Shown here in pieces: positions 8,209 to 16,694 of a stretch of DNA of 33,149 bases; the stretch's first letter is position 1; each line of letters begins with the position of its first letter. Made by a program: the position numbers and the translations under genes. The stretch lies in contig JBEKZS010000034.1 of the NCBI GenBank assembly GCA_049509635.1, positions 1 through 33,149 of the forward strand, given 5' to 3'. Below the pieces are notes generated by a model. That model was given only the letters and a program-made list of their open reading frames with translations. It was not told the DNA's origin and ran no database searches. The stretch comes from Roseiarcus sp049509635 (lineage in GTDB: Bacteria > Pseudomonadota > Alphaproteobacteria > Rhizobiales > Beijerinckiaceae).

Positions 8209-9102
8209 TCAATAATCGCGCAGTTCGGCGAAGCCGTTGACCGCCGCGGCGCCACCGCGAAGGCGGCCGCTGAGCCAGACGCCCAAAACCGTCGCCAGAT
8301 AGGGAAGCGCGAGCAGCAAGTCGTGCGGCACGGCGTCGCCGAATACGAGCTGAGCGCGGATGCCGACGGCGCCGACGACGCTGAAGAAGAGAGCAGCCAG
8401 GGCCGAGCCGATGGGATGGCCCGCCCCGAACACCACCGCGGCGAACGCCATGAAGCCTCGGCCGGCCGTCATGTTCTGCGCGAAGATCTGGAGGCTCCCG
8501 GCCGAGAGTTCGGCCCCGCCGACCGCGCACAGGACGCCGCCCGCCAGAAGCGCGATGAGACGCATGCGCGATGGGTCCACGCCCGCGCCGCGCGCGGCGA
8601 AGGGATGTTCACCAGAGGCTGAGAGTTGAAGGCCAAAGCGGGTTCGGCGCAACAACACCCAGAGGGCGAGGACGACAAACGGCATCGCCAGGACAAAGAT
8701 GGACAGGATGCCATATGCGCCGAATGCAGGGCCGAGCCTGGGCACGCCGAACGGCGCCGTGACGGCGGCCTGACTGCCGAAGATCGACTGGACCGCCAGG
8801 GCGGTGCCGCCGATGCCGAGGCCGGTCAATCCGAGCCCCGCGATGATCGGATTCGCCTTGAGCTTCTCGATCACGAACCACAACAAGGCGGAGGCGGCGA
8901 CGCAGGCGAGGCAAGCGATGAGCATTGCGAGCAGAAACGAATTCGTCGCGACGATCCCCAGAACCGTCGCGCAAGCTCCGATGATCATGACCCCTTCGAG
9001 CCCGAGATGCCAGACGCCCGAGCGCTGAGCGAGCACGCCCGCCATGGTGACATAAACGAGCGGCGCGCCCGAGCGCAGGATGGCGATGATGGTGTCGTTC
9101 AC
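8209..9102 (-). CDS. BMP-type ABC importer, permease 2 (YufQ/NupQ-like)
   Basis: A 297-aa membrane protein with about eight hydrophobic segments, of the BPD_transp_2 family that serves BMP/PnrA-type nucleoside importers. Typical blocks are PLVYVTMAGVLAQRSGVWHLGLEGVM near the N-terminus and a central GVDPSRMRLIALLAGG stretch followed by FMAFAAVVFGAGHPIGS. It begins with GTG 9102, which overlaps the stop of permease 1 by 4 bases (GTGA). Together with permease 1 it forms the heterodimeric channel in the inner membrane. Confidence 0.9.
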   Translation of the reverse strand: MNDTIIAILRSGAPLVYVTMAGVLAQRSGVWHLGLEGVMIIGACATVLGIVATNSFLLAMLIACLACVAASALLWFVIEKLKANPIIAGLGLTGLGIGGTALAVQSIFGSQAAVTAPFGVPRLGPAFGAYGILSIFVLAMPFVVLALWVLLRRTRFGLQLSASGEHPFAARGAGVDPSRMRLIALLAGGVLCAVGGAELSAGSLQIFAQNMTAGRGFMAFAAVVFGAGHPIGSALAALFFSVVGAVGIRAQLVFGDAVPHDLLLALPYLATVLGVWLSGRLRGGAAAVNGFAELRDY

Positions 9103-10136
9103 GACGGCGCCCGCCTGAGGCCGATCAGCTTGTCGACCCAGTCCGACTTGGCGGTGATGAACAAGGCGATTGCGGCGTTGACGATATCGATCGCCGCCGA
9201 CGGCAGGCCCGCCATGATCGGCAGATAGAGCGCCGCCGAGGCGAGGCCGCCGAAGAACAGGGCGACGAACGCAATCCCGGTGACCGAAAGGTTGGCGACG
9301 AGGGCGATCAGAATGGCGGTGAAGCCGTGGGTCGGCAGGAACCCGCCGACTAGTCTGCCGTTCGGACCGAAGACCTCGATGACGCCGGACAAGCCCGCCA
9401 GAGCGCCGCTGATCAGGAAGCTCGACAGACCTAGCCGCCTGACATGCGCGCCCTGCCATTTCACCATCGTCGGGTTGCGGCCCGCCAGGCTCGCCAGCAC
9501 GCCGAACGCCGTGCGGTTGACCAGCAGCCACATGACGACGCCGACGGTCAACGCAATGCCGACGATGACCGGCGAGACGCCCAGCGAATCGCTGATCCGA
9601 TAGACCGCGGCGAGCGGGCGGCTGGAAGATTGCTGGCCGCTGCCCGACGGGTCTTTCAAAGGACCGGTCGTCACATAGACCAGAATCAGCCCGGCGATGA
9701 AATTGCCCATCAGCGTCGTGATGACCTCGTCGGTTCCCGACTGAAGGCGCAGCCAGCCGGGCCAGAGCGCCCACAGCGCGCCCCCGGCCATGCCGGCGAG
9801 GAAGCAGAGCGGCGTCAGGATCGAGACCGGCGCGCCGTTCAGCCAAGTCGCCATGAATGTGGCGCAGATGGCGCCGACGTAGAACTGGCCTTGCGCGCCG
9901 ATGTTGAAGTAGCCGCACCGGAACGCGATCGAGACGCCGACCGATGTGATGAACAACGGCAGCGCCCAGCGCAGGCTCTGCATCGGCGCTCCCGGCCGGA
10001 GGAACGCGCCATCGACGATGCTCTGGAACATCGCGGGGGCAGAATAGCCCGCGAATTGGAAGATGATTCCACACAGGACGAGCGCGACGACGATGAACGC
10101 CAGCGCCCTGAGGACGGCGACCAATCGCGAAATCAT
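9099..10136 (-). CDS. BMP-type ABC importer, permease 1 (YufP/NupP-like)
   Basis: A 345-aa integral membrane protein of the BPD_transp_2 family. After an N-terminal anchor (ALAFIVVALVLCGIIFQFAG) the recognisable blocks are RWALPLFITSVGVSIAFRCG, YFNIGAQGQFYVGAICA, GTDEVITTLMGNFIAG and a C-terminal FTAILIALVANLSVTGIAF. These are typical of the first permease of nucleoside or simple-sugar BMP importers. ATG 10136 overlaps the ATPase stop by 4 bases (ATGA), so the subunits are translationally coupled. Confidence 0.92.
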   Translation of the reverse strand: MISRLVAVLRALAFIVVALVLCGIIFQFAGYSAPAMFQSIVDGAFLRPGAPMQSLRWALPLFITSVGVSIAFRCGYFNIGAQGQFYVGAICATFMATWLNGAPVSILTPLCFLAGMAGGALWALWPGWLRLQSGTDEVITTLMGNFIAGLILVYVTTGPLKDPSGSGQQSSSRPLAAVYRISDSLGVSPVIVGIALTVGVVMWLLVNRTAFGVLASLAGRNPTMVKWQGAHVRRLGLSSFLISGALAGLSGVIEVFGPNGRLVGGFLPTHGFTAILIALVANLSVTGIAFVALFFGGLASAALYLPIMAGLPSAAIDIVNAAIALFITAKSDWVDKLIGLRRAPS

Positions 10137-11695
10137 TGCCGCGCTCCCGTCATCGTCGCGCCGACCCGCGCGATATCGTAGGGGGGAAGAAACTCCCCCG
10201 CGACCGCGCCCGACAGCATCACCGCGACCCGATCGCTGATATCGAAGAGTTCGTCGAGGTCCGACGAGACGAGCAGAATCGCGCATCCCCGATCGCGCGC
10301 GGCGCGCAGCGACCGCCAGACGAAGGCGGTCGCCCCGATATCGAGCCCGCGCGTCGGCTGCGCCGCGATGATCAGCCGGGCGTCGTCGTCGACCTCTCGG
10401 GCGAGGATCAATTTCTGGGCATTACCGCCCGAGAGCGAGCCTGCCCTCTGGGCCGCCGAGCTGTAGCGAACGTCCCAAGCCTTGAGCGCGGCGTCGCTGT
10501 CGCGGCGGATGCGGCGGGGATTGATGAACCGGAACAAGGGCGCGCTGAGAAGCCGGCGCGCGGACCAGTTCTCCCACAACGCGCTCGACAGGCTGAGGCC
10601 CTCGGTGTTGCGCTCGAAGGGGATGATGCGCAGCCCGCGGCTACGTCGCTCGCCGAGCCCGACATGGACGACCGGCTCGCCGTCAAGCGCGATTTCGCCG
10701 CCCGTGACTTCGACCAGCCCTGATATCGCCCTGACCAGCGTGCGTTGACCGTTACCCTCGACACCCGCAACCCCGAGGATTTCGCCGGGACGGATGAGCA
10801 GCGAAACGTCGTCGAGCGCAGGCCCCTCGCCATCGATGCGGGTGGCCAGATGCCGCAACTCCAGCATCGGCGCAACGGTGGACGCGACATGTCTCGCATC
10901 GAACGGGCCGCCCTCGGCCCCGATGATCGCCCTGGCGTCGGCCGGATCGAGGGCTAGGGCGCCCGCCGACCCGATGATCTTCTCCGCAATCCCGGCCGCA
11001 TCGTTCTCGGCGACCGGCGTCGTCGGCGCCACGAGCTTGCCGCCACGCAGCACGGTCACGGAGTCGGCGACCGCCAACACTTCGCGGATCTTGTGCAGGA
11101 CGAGTATGACGGTCACGCCCCGCGCCTTCAGCGTGCGAATGCGTTCGAACAGCCTTTCGGCGCCCGACGGCGAGAGAACCGCCGTCGGTTCGTCGAGGAT
11201 CAGGACGCGTGCGTCGGCCGCCAGGGCGCGGGCGATCTCAACGCCCTGCTGCGTCTCCACAGGCAGGTCGCGAATGCGCCGGCTCATGTCAACTGATACG
11301 TCGAGCGAGGCCAGATGGCTTCGCCATCTGCGCTCGAGCTCGCCGCGGGTGAAGATCGCGCGGTTCTTCTGGGCGCCGAACTCCATCGCCTCGCAGACGG
11401 TGAAGCTCGGCGGAAGCGCGAAGCTCTGATGCACGAGTTCGACGCCCGCCGCGCGCGCCTCTTTGACGCTGCCCACGGCGACGCGGCGGCCGCAGACCAG
11501 CACTTCGCCCGATTGCGGCCGGACAAGGCCGGCCGCCACCCGCGCGAAAGTCGTCTTGCCGGCCCCGTTCTGCCCCACCACGGCGTGGATCAGGCCCGCC
11601 TCGAAACGCAGGCTCACGTCCGCAAGGGCGGTCACCGGGCCGAACGCGACCGTCACGTCGCGGCACGCCAGAGCGGGCTCCTGACCCTGGTTCAT
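10133..11695 (-). CDS. BMP-type ABC importer, fused double ATPase (YufO/NupO-like)
   Basis: A 520-aa protein with two ABC cassettes in tandem. Cassette 1 has a complete Walker A (GQNGAGKTT, near residue 41), Q-loop (LVHQSF), signature-like LPVETQQGVEIARAL and Walker B LILDEPTAVLSP. Cassette 2 has the degenerate Walker A GVEGNGQRT, signature LSGGNAQKLILARE and the altered Walker B IIAAQPTRGLDIG. One active and one degenerate site is the norm in this RbsA/YufO family. It powers uptake through the two downstream permeases. Known relatives carry nucleosides, purines or sugars. Confidence 0.94.
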   Translation of the reverse strand: MNQGQEPALACRDVTVAFGPVTALADVSLRFEAGLIHAVVGQNGAGKTTFARVAAGLVRPQSGEVLVCGRRVAVGSVKEARAAGVELVHQSFALPPSFTVCEAMEFGAQKNRAIFTRGELERRWRSHLASLDVSVDMSRRIRDLPVETQQGVEIARALAADARVLILDEPTAVLSPSGAERLFERIRTLKARGVTVILVLHKIREVLAVADSVTVLRGGKLVAPTTPVAENDAAGIAEKIIGSAGALALDPADARAIIGAEGGPFDARHVASTVAPMLELRHLATRIDGEGPALDDVSLLIRPGEILGVAGVEGNGQRTLVRAISGLVEVTGGEIALDGEPVVHVGLGERRSRGLRIIPFERNTEGLSLSSALWENWSARRLLSAPLFRFINPRRIRRDSDAALKAWDVRYSSAAQRAGSLSGGNAQKLILAREVDDDARLIIAAQPTRGLDIGATAFVWRSLRAARDRGCAILLVSSDLDELFDISDRVAVMLSGAVAGEFLPPYDIARVGATMTGARQ

Positions 11696-11720
11696 CGCTG
11701 CGCGGTCCCGGATCGACGCC

Positions 11721-12782
11721 TCACAGGTTGGTGTTGAACGGGACCTTCATCGACCCGTCGAGAATGGCCGCCTTGGCCTTCTCGACCTGCGGCCAGACCT
11801 TCTTCGCCTTGGCCACGATATCGGGCGGCCCCTGCTCCACAAATACCGGGGAGAGCACGAAGTCGATGACGCCGGTGCCGAGCCCGGTCGCGACATGCCC
11901 GCCCGCCCAGGAGGCCTCGAAGGTGCGCGCGACTTCGTTATACAGCGACTGCCCGAAATCGAGGGCCACCAGCGTGACGACCGTCTTCGGCCCGAGCTTG
12001 TATTGCGCGGGCGAGATCGCGCTCACCAGCCTGCCGGCGCCCTCATTGGCCGCGGCGATGATGCCCGCGTCGGTCGCCGCCGAGTCGGTCTGGATGTAAT
12101 CGACGCCGCCCTGATACATCTGGGTCGCGATCTCCTGGCCTTTTGCAGGGTCCTGGAACGAGCCTGCGAAGGCGGCGTTCAGCGTCGCGGCGGAATTGAC
12201 CGAGGTCGAGCCGGCCTTGATCGCGTTGACGTCGGCGTTGAGCGGCGGCAGGGAAATTCCGCCGATGTAGCCGAGCTTGCCGGTCTTCGAAATCAGGCCG
12301 CCGAACAGGCCGGAAAGGTAGCAGCCGAGATAATAGTCGTAGGAGACGGTGGTCACATTGGGCAGAGACGGCTTGAGCGGATCGCCGAACAACTGAATCC
12401 ATTTGGTCTTCGGATAGGTCGGCGCCAGGGCCTTGATCGGCTCGGCGACTTCGTTGAAGGTCGAAACTACGACGCTCGCGCCGGCGTCCCCCAGCGTCCG
12501 GAAAATCGTCTCGTAGGTCGCCGGATCGGAGGCGTAGACGATGCGGGTCGCAAAGCCCCTTTCCTTGGACAATTGCTGGAGCTTGGCGATCATGGAGTCG
12601 ACGGGGCCGTTGTCGCCGGCAGCCTGCGTGTGCACAAGTGCAACCAAGCCGCCTGCAGCCTTCGCCGCTAACGGAGCGAGGCCCGCCGCCAGCCCCGCCG
12701 CGGCGCCGGCGCCGACTTTCAGGAAGCCGCGCCGCGAAACGTCGGGCGCCGCCTTCGTCGATACGTCGAAAAATCCAGTCAT
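11721..12782 (-). CDS. BMP-family periplasmic substrate-binding protein (PnrA-like), Tat leader
   Basis: A 353-aa protein with a twin-arginine leader: SRRGFLK at residues 16-22, an Ala-rich hydrophobic core and a likely cut near residue 42 (AAKA). The mature part follows the BMP/PnrA fold: VALVHTQAAGDNGPVDS, WIQLFGDP, VSYDYYLGCYLSGLFGG, KLGYIGGISLPPLNADVNAI and a C-terminal half ending in VWPQVEKAKAAILDGSMKVPF. Known members bind nucleosides or similar ligands, but the family is wide. It starts in a 4-base ATGA overlap with the preceding NIPSNAP-like fragment and is followed 25 bases later by its ATPase. Confidence 0.93.
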   Translation of the reverse strand: MTGFFDVSTKAAPDVSRRGFLKVGAGAAAGLAAGLAPLAAKAAGGLVALVHTQAAGDNGPVDSMIAKLQQLSKERGFATRIVYASDPATYETIFRTLGDAGASVVVSTFNEVAEPIKALAPTYPKTKWIQLFGDPLKPSLPNVTTVSYDYYLGCYLSGLFGGLISKTGKLGYIGGISLPPLNADVNAIKAGSTSVNSAATLNAAFAGSFQDPAKGQEIATQMYQGGVDYIQTDSAATDAGIIAAANEGAGRLVSAISPAQYKLGPKTVVTLVALDFGQSLYNEVARTFEASWAGGHVATGLGTGVIDFVLSPVFVEQGPPDIVAKAKKVWPQVEKAKAAILDGSMKVPFNTNL

Positions 12783-13033
12783 GTCCTCGCCCCTCGGTAA
12801 TGGCGCGCCCTATATAGGATTGCGCCGGAACTCAATGCGGATCGGGCCCGATCTTGCGCCCGCTCCATGGTGAAGCTGGGTGAAACCGGCGCCCGGTTCA
12901 TGATCATCGCGTCCTGGCTCACGATCGCGTCGCGCGCAATGACTTCGCCGATGGGCTTGCGTCGGTCGCGATCGGCCTCCAACGCCCTGCGGCGCGCCTC
13001 GCGGTGCGCAACACTTTCATAGGCCCACATCAT
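12779..13033 (-). pseudogene. C-terminal half of a NIPSNAP-like protein, probably truncated
   Basis: An 84-codon frame whose first half resembles the C-terminal half of bacterial NIPSNAP proteins: MWAYESVAHREARRRAL (family: HxWAY-x-S-x2-D/HREARRAAL) and then IVSQDAMIMNRAPVSP (family: QE-x-R/K-IL-x-PAPFSP). The usual N-terminal half (about 50 residues) is missing, and no ribosome site precedes ATG 13033 or 13030. The same frame continues back to the stop codon of the GMC gene. The last ~25 codons look like run-on. Its TGA overlaps the ATG of the binding-protein gene. NIPSNAP proteins are ferredoxin-like-fold dimers of unclear role, often found in catabolic operons. I judge it a decayed gene, although translation for coupling is possible. 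Confidence 0.5.
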
Positions 13034-13063
13034 CGCCGTGGCGGCGTGCGCGGCGCTCGAGGA

Positions 13064-14704
13064 TCATGCGGCCTCTCCCAGTATGAATTCCGCGCATTTT
13101 TCGCCGATCATGATCGCCGGGGCGTTGGTGTTGCCGCTCGAAATGATCGGCATGGCCGAAGCGTCGGCTACGCGGAGCCCCTCGACGCCGCGGACTTTGA
13201 GGCGCGCATCGAGCACCGCCATCCCGTCATTGCCCATCTTGCAGGTGCCGACTGGATGGAACGTCGTCATCGCGCTGGCGCGCAGCCACGCGACCATCTC
13301 GGCGTCGGTCGCGATCGCCGGCCCCGGCGCGAGTTCGCGGCCCCGGTAGGGATCGAAGGCGCGTTGCGCGATCACCTCCCGCGTCATGCGCACGCCCGCG
13401 ATCATCGTGCGCCGGTCGGACTCGGTTTGCAGGTAGTTCGCCTGGATCCTCGGCTGGTCCCTCGGATCGGCCGAGCGCAGGGTGATCTCGCCGCGGCTGT
13501 CGGGGCAAACCGGCCCGACGCGGAGCGTGAAGCCGTGATTAGCCTCGACCGGATCGCGGCGGAACGGATTGGGAAAGTGGAGATTGGCGGTCTTTTCCAG
13601 CGCAGGCATGAAATGGAGCTGGATGTCGGGGGCGACGAGGTCGCGCCGCGACTTGAGGAATGCGCCGGCCTCGTAAGGGAAGGTGGTCGCGACGCCCTCG
13701 CCGAACAGCATGCCCCTGATGATGGCCAAGGTCAGTCTGTCGGCGCGCAAGTCGCCGTATAGCGTCACCGGCTTGGTGCATTCGTAGGACATGACGCAGT
13801 CGACGTGATCCTGGAGATTCTTGCCGACGCCGGGCAGGTCGACCACGATTTCCACGCCAAATTTGCGCAGTTCGTCAGCGGGCCCAACTCCGGACAGCAT
13901 CAGCGTCTGTGGAGAATTCACGACGCCCGCGCTCAAGATGACTTCGCGACCGGCGTAGGCTCTGCGCGAGCGTCCATTCCGAGAGAACGCAACGCCGACG
14001 GCGCGGCCCTTCTCGATCAGGACGCGCTCCGCCAGCGCATGCGTTGCGACGACGAGATTCTTCCGGCCGAACGCGGGCCGCAGGAAAGCGAACGACGTCG
14101 ACCAGCGTTTGCCGTCCTTGATGGTGAAGTCGAACCGTCCGAACCCCTCCTGTCCGGCGCCGTTGAAATCGTCATTGCGAGGGTAGCCCGCCTGTTGGCC
14201 CGCTGCTTCGAACGTGTCGAGCAGGACGCCCGAGCCGCGCGCGCGACAGACGGTCAATTCGCCTTCGGCGCTGTGGTAAGCGTCCTTCCGCTGGACATGG
14301 GCTTCGGAACGGCGAAAGGCCGGCAGCACTTCGTCGTAGGACCAGCCCGGCAGTCCCAGTTGCGACCATCGGTCATAATCATGGCGGTTGCCGCGGACAT
14401 AGATCATGCCGTTGATGGTCGAGGAGCCGCCGAGCACCTTGCCGCGCGGCCAGTACAGTGAACGGCCGTTGAGGTTCGGTTCCGGCTCGGTGTGGTAGCG
14501 CCAGTTGTAGAGTCCCGATTGAAAGAGCTTGCCCATCAACATCGGCAGCCGGAACAACGGATTGCGATCGCGCCCGCCGGCTTCGAGCAACAAGACCTTG
14601 TTGGCGGGATCGGCGGACAGTCGATTGGCGAGAACGCAGCCGGCGGACCCGGCGCCGACGATGATGAAATCGTATGTCGGGCTCGCGGTCGTCACAGCTA
14701 CCAC
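13064..14704 (-). CDS. GMC-family FAD oxidoreductase, choline/alcohol dehydrogenase-like
   Basis: A 546-aa flavoprotein, full length for the BetA/AlkJ-like branch. It opens with the FAD-binding motif FIIVGAGSAGCVLANRLS and Glu of LLLEAGG. The GMC signatures follow: RGKVLGGSSTINGMIYVRG (signature 1) and the block around GREVILSAGVVNSPQTLMLSG (signature 2). The C-terminal catalytic region has FHPVGTCKMG (catalytic His) and SGNTNAPAIMIGEK (His/Asn partner). Such enzymes oxidise an alcohol to an aldehyde and pass electrons to quinone or another acceptor. The start is GTG, at 14704 or a little downstream; it overlaps the glycosylase stop. As the first catabolic gene after the glycosylase, it probably performs the initial oxidation in the operon's pathway. 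Confidence 0.92.
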   Translation of the reverse strand: MVAVTTASPTYDFIIVGAGSAGCVLANRLSADPANKVLLLEAGGRDRNPLFRLPMLMGKLFQSGLYNWRYHTEPEPNLNGRSLYWPRGKVLGGSSTINGMIYVRGNRHDYDRWSQLGLPGWSYDEVLPAFRRSEAHVQRKDAYHSAEGELTVCRARGSGVLLDTFEAAGQQAGYPRNDDFNGAGQEGFGRFDFTIKDGKRWSTSFAFLRPAFGRKNLVVATHALAERVLIEKGRAVGVAFSRNGRSRRAYAGREVILSAGVVNSPQTLMLSGVGPADELRKFGVEIVVDLPGVGKNLQDHVDCVMSYECTKPVTLYGDLRADRLTLAIIRGMLFGEGVATTFPYEAGAFLKSRRDLVAPDIQLHFMPALEKTANLHFPNPFRRDPVEANHGFTLRVGPVCPDSRGEITLRSADPRDQPRIQANYLQTESDRRTMIAGVRMTREVIAQRAFDPYRGRELAPGPAIATDAEMVAWLRASAMTTFHPVGTCKMGNDGMAVLDARLKVRGVEGLRVADASAMPIISSGNTNAPAIMIGEKCAEFILGEAA

Positions 14705-15549
14705 GCGATGGGCTCGGCGCCCATCGCCTCAAGACGCCGATTGCACACGACGAAGGGATTTTCGAGCGCGAGCAGGTCGTCCGCGCGAGCGGGATGGTCG
14801 CGCAGGATGCAGGCGGAACTCGCGCGCTCTCCTTCGCCGACGCCGGCCGCGCGCAGCGTTTCGGCAGCGACGTCGCCAAAGCCTATCAAGACTAGAGGCG
14901 CTCCGCCGCTGACGAGCGCGCGCAGCGCTGCGATCATCAATGGGCGCCAGAGCGGCCAATGGCCGCGCGCCTGATGCGGATCGCCGTCGACGCGAAACCG
15001 GGAGAGCGTCAGGGACGCGTTCAGCAACAGCACGCCGTCGTCGACCCATCGCTGCGCGAGCTGCGAAGCCGGCTCGAAGGCGACGGTCCCGGTCTCGATA
15101 GCGGCCAGCGTCCGGGGCCAATCCGCAAAGCTGCGCGCATATCGAGGCTCGCCCGATCGGGCCGCGACGATCTGCTGGATGAAGGCGCGAACGCTACTGG
15201 AAAACATCTTGTCGAGTTCGCGCCACGACGCGACATTGCCCGCCTCGAAAGCGCGCCCGGTCGCGAATTCCGGCGAAGGGTACGGGTCCTGGCCGAGGAT
15301 CACGCAGCGCACGCGCTCGGGAGCAATTCCCTCGAACGCGCGCAGCATATGGGCGCCCGCCGGCATCCCGGGAAATGTCCTGCCGCGGCGCGCGGGGAAC
15401 ACCGGCTCCCAGAATTCGAGCTCCAGGCCGGGATCGATGTCTTCGAAGCCGAGCTGGACGTCGCCACACAGATCGCGCCATTCCGACGGCAGGTCGTCCA
15501 GCCAGCCGGCGAGGATTTCCTGCAGCGCGCGTTTGAGTGAAACGGCCAT
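14698..15549 (-). CDS. Divergent uracil-DNA glycosylase-like protein (family 1 fold)
   Basis: Predicted 283 aa from ATG 15549; the open frame upstream crosses the promoter region and shows no family features. The UDG core is clear: water-activating motif GQDPY near residue 90, ADWPRTL-like spacer, VLLLNASLTL strand and a C-terminal DHPARADD stretch. However, canonical Ung has GQDPYH and HPSPLS. Here the His after Tyr is Pro (GQDPYPSPEFATGRAFE), and only the His-Pro of the second motif remains. It therefore belongs to an atypical branch whose uracil excision activity should not be assumed. It is the first gene of the minus-strand operon and overlaps the GMC gene by a few bases, an unusual place for a repair enzyme. 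Confidence 0.8.
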   Translation of the reverse strand: MAVSLKRALQEILAGWLDDLPSEWRDLCGDVQLGFEDIDPGLELEFWEPVFPARRGRTFPGMPAGAHMLRAFEGIAPERVRCVILGQDPYPSPEFATGRAFEAGNVASWRELDKMFSSSVRAFIQQIVAARSGEPRYARSFADWPRTLAAIETGTVAFEPASQLAQRWVDDGVLLLNASLTLSRFRVDGDPHQARGHWPLWRPLMIAALRALVSGGAPLVLIGFGDVAAETLRAAGVGEGERASSACILRDHPARADDLLALENPFVVCNRRLEAMGAEPIAW

Positions 15550-15800
15550 CCGCAACCCGCTGAATGCCGCGGCTACAGCGGCGTCGTGACGCAAAACCTG
15601 ACCAAAGCGTCGACTTTTGTCAAGACGCATTCCGACCGGGAGGTCAGATTCCCTCCCGCGTATTGTCAGGACCGCCGCACCCGCCTAAATGATCCGCCAT
15701 GCGGCCAAGGCGCGGGCGCTGATCTGCAAGAGACTTCGGCGGCGCGGGGACTCGGGCGCCTCGCGCGAGCGACCAAAGCGATAGCGAGGCGAGCCACGAC
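15550..15800. promoter_or_regulatory. Divergent promoter region of the importer operon and the TetR gene
   Basis: Two inverted repeats stand out. The first, 15599-15622, has half sites TGACCAAAG and (on the other strand) TGACAAAAG: eight of nine bases agree, around a 6-base centre. A perfect TTGACA for the minus strand (15618-15623) overlaps its right arm, followed 17 bases on by a weak minus-10 (CAGGTT). The second, 15637-15658, has perfect 7-base arms CGGGAGG and CCTCCCG with an 8-base spacer. The first resembles the TTGACCA half-site of E. coli RutR. I infer it is the operator of the adjacent TetR regulator. Confidence 0.5.
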
Positions 15801-16466
15801 ATGTCTTCATATCGAATGAAAGCCGCAGCCTTATCGAAGATCACATCGTCGAGAAATGAAGGCGAGGAACGGATCCGGACACGCAACGAACGCCAAATTC
15901 TGAAAGCAGCGACGATCGTATTCTCGCGCAAGGGATTTGACGGCACGCGGATCGCCGAAATTGCCAAACAGGCCGGACTGCCGAAGGCGAACGTCTACTA
16001 CTATTTCTCCTCCAAGGAGGATATCTACGCCGCGGCGATCGCGCAGCTCATACAGGGTTGGGACGACGCGCTGGAACACATATCGCGGGATCGGGAGCCG
16101 ATCGAATCCCTCGAAGCGTACGTGAGGGCCAAGCTCGATTATTCGCGACGCAACGGCGAGGAATCGCGGATGTTCGCCGCCGAGATCCTCAGGGGCGCCC
16201 GGTTTCTCTCGCGAAAGGACCGCAACCACATGCGCCTGGTCACCAGGCGCCACGCGGAAGTAATCGAGCATTGGATCGCGAGCGGCAAAATCAGGGCCGT
16301 GGATCCGCGCCACCTCTTCATCATGTTGTGGTCGGCGACGCAATTCTATGCCGACTTCGAACCCCTCGTGTGCGATGCGCTGGAGGTGCGGCGTTTGGCG
16401 GCCAGCGATTACGAATCGGCTGCTCGCACGATCGTCCAGACCGTATTGCGTGGGCTGCAGGCATAG
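15801..16466 (+). CDS. TetR-family regulator, RutR-like
   Basis: A 221-aa regulator. The helix-turn-helix is at residues ~30-75 (ILKAATIVFSRKGFDGTRIA, AGLPKANVYYYFSSKEDIY). The C-terminal half follows E. coli RutR closely in order and spacing: AYVRAKLDYSR, SRMFAAEILRGA, and the block ending IRAVDPRHLFIMLWSATQFY with ADF. That is the YcdC_C ligand domain, which in RutR binds uracil or thymine and controls pyrimidine use. It is divergent from the BMP-importer operon, with inverted repeats between, so it probably represses that operon until a ligand related to the imported substrate appears. The ligand itself is inferred only. Confidence 0.87.
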   Translation: MSSYRMKAAALSKITSSRNEGEERIRTRNERQILKAATIVFSRKGFDGTRIAEIAKQAGLPKANVYYYFSSKEDIYAAAIAQLIQGWDDALEHISRDREPIESLEAYVRAKLDYSRRNGEESRMFAAEILRGARFLSRKDRNHMRLVTRRHAEVIEHWIASGKIRAVDPRHLFIMLWSATQFYADFEPLVCDALEVRRLAASDYESAARTIVQTVLRGLQA

Positions 16467-16694
16467 ACTGCCGCTGGCGCGGGCCGTCCGGAAGTTGGAT
16501 CGCTTTCACTCATGCTCCAATGACCCGGACCTTGTCCGGAGTCCGCAGGGACTCAATCGAAGTGGCCGTACACGAGCATCCGATGGCCAGTTCTCGCGAC
16601 CCCGGGGTTGGCGTGCTCAGCCGATCTCGAGAATCGACGCAACCCGATCGTTTTGATACGCTCGCCGAGTTTCCCTGACATCGGGGCGATCGCA
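16467..16694. other. Intergenic stretch upstream of cyoA
   Basis: It holds a hairpin CCGGAC-CTT-GTCCGG (16525-16539) without a T-run, possibly the end of the tetR message. The cyoA frame is open back to about 16608, but that part has no conserved residues. I see no clear promoter. Confidence 0.35.

Noticed and set aside
12779..13033. Intact novel short gene in the operon
   Set aside because: NIPSNAP-like motifs cover only a C-terminal half and no ribosome site is present, so a truncated gene is the simpler reading.
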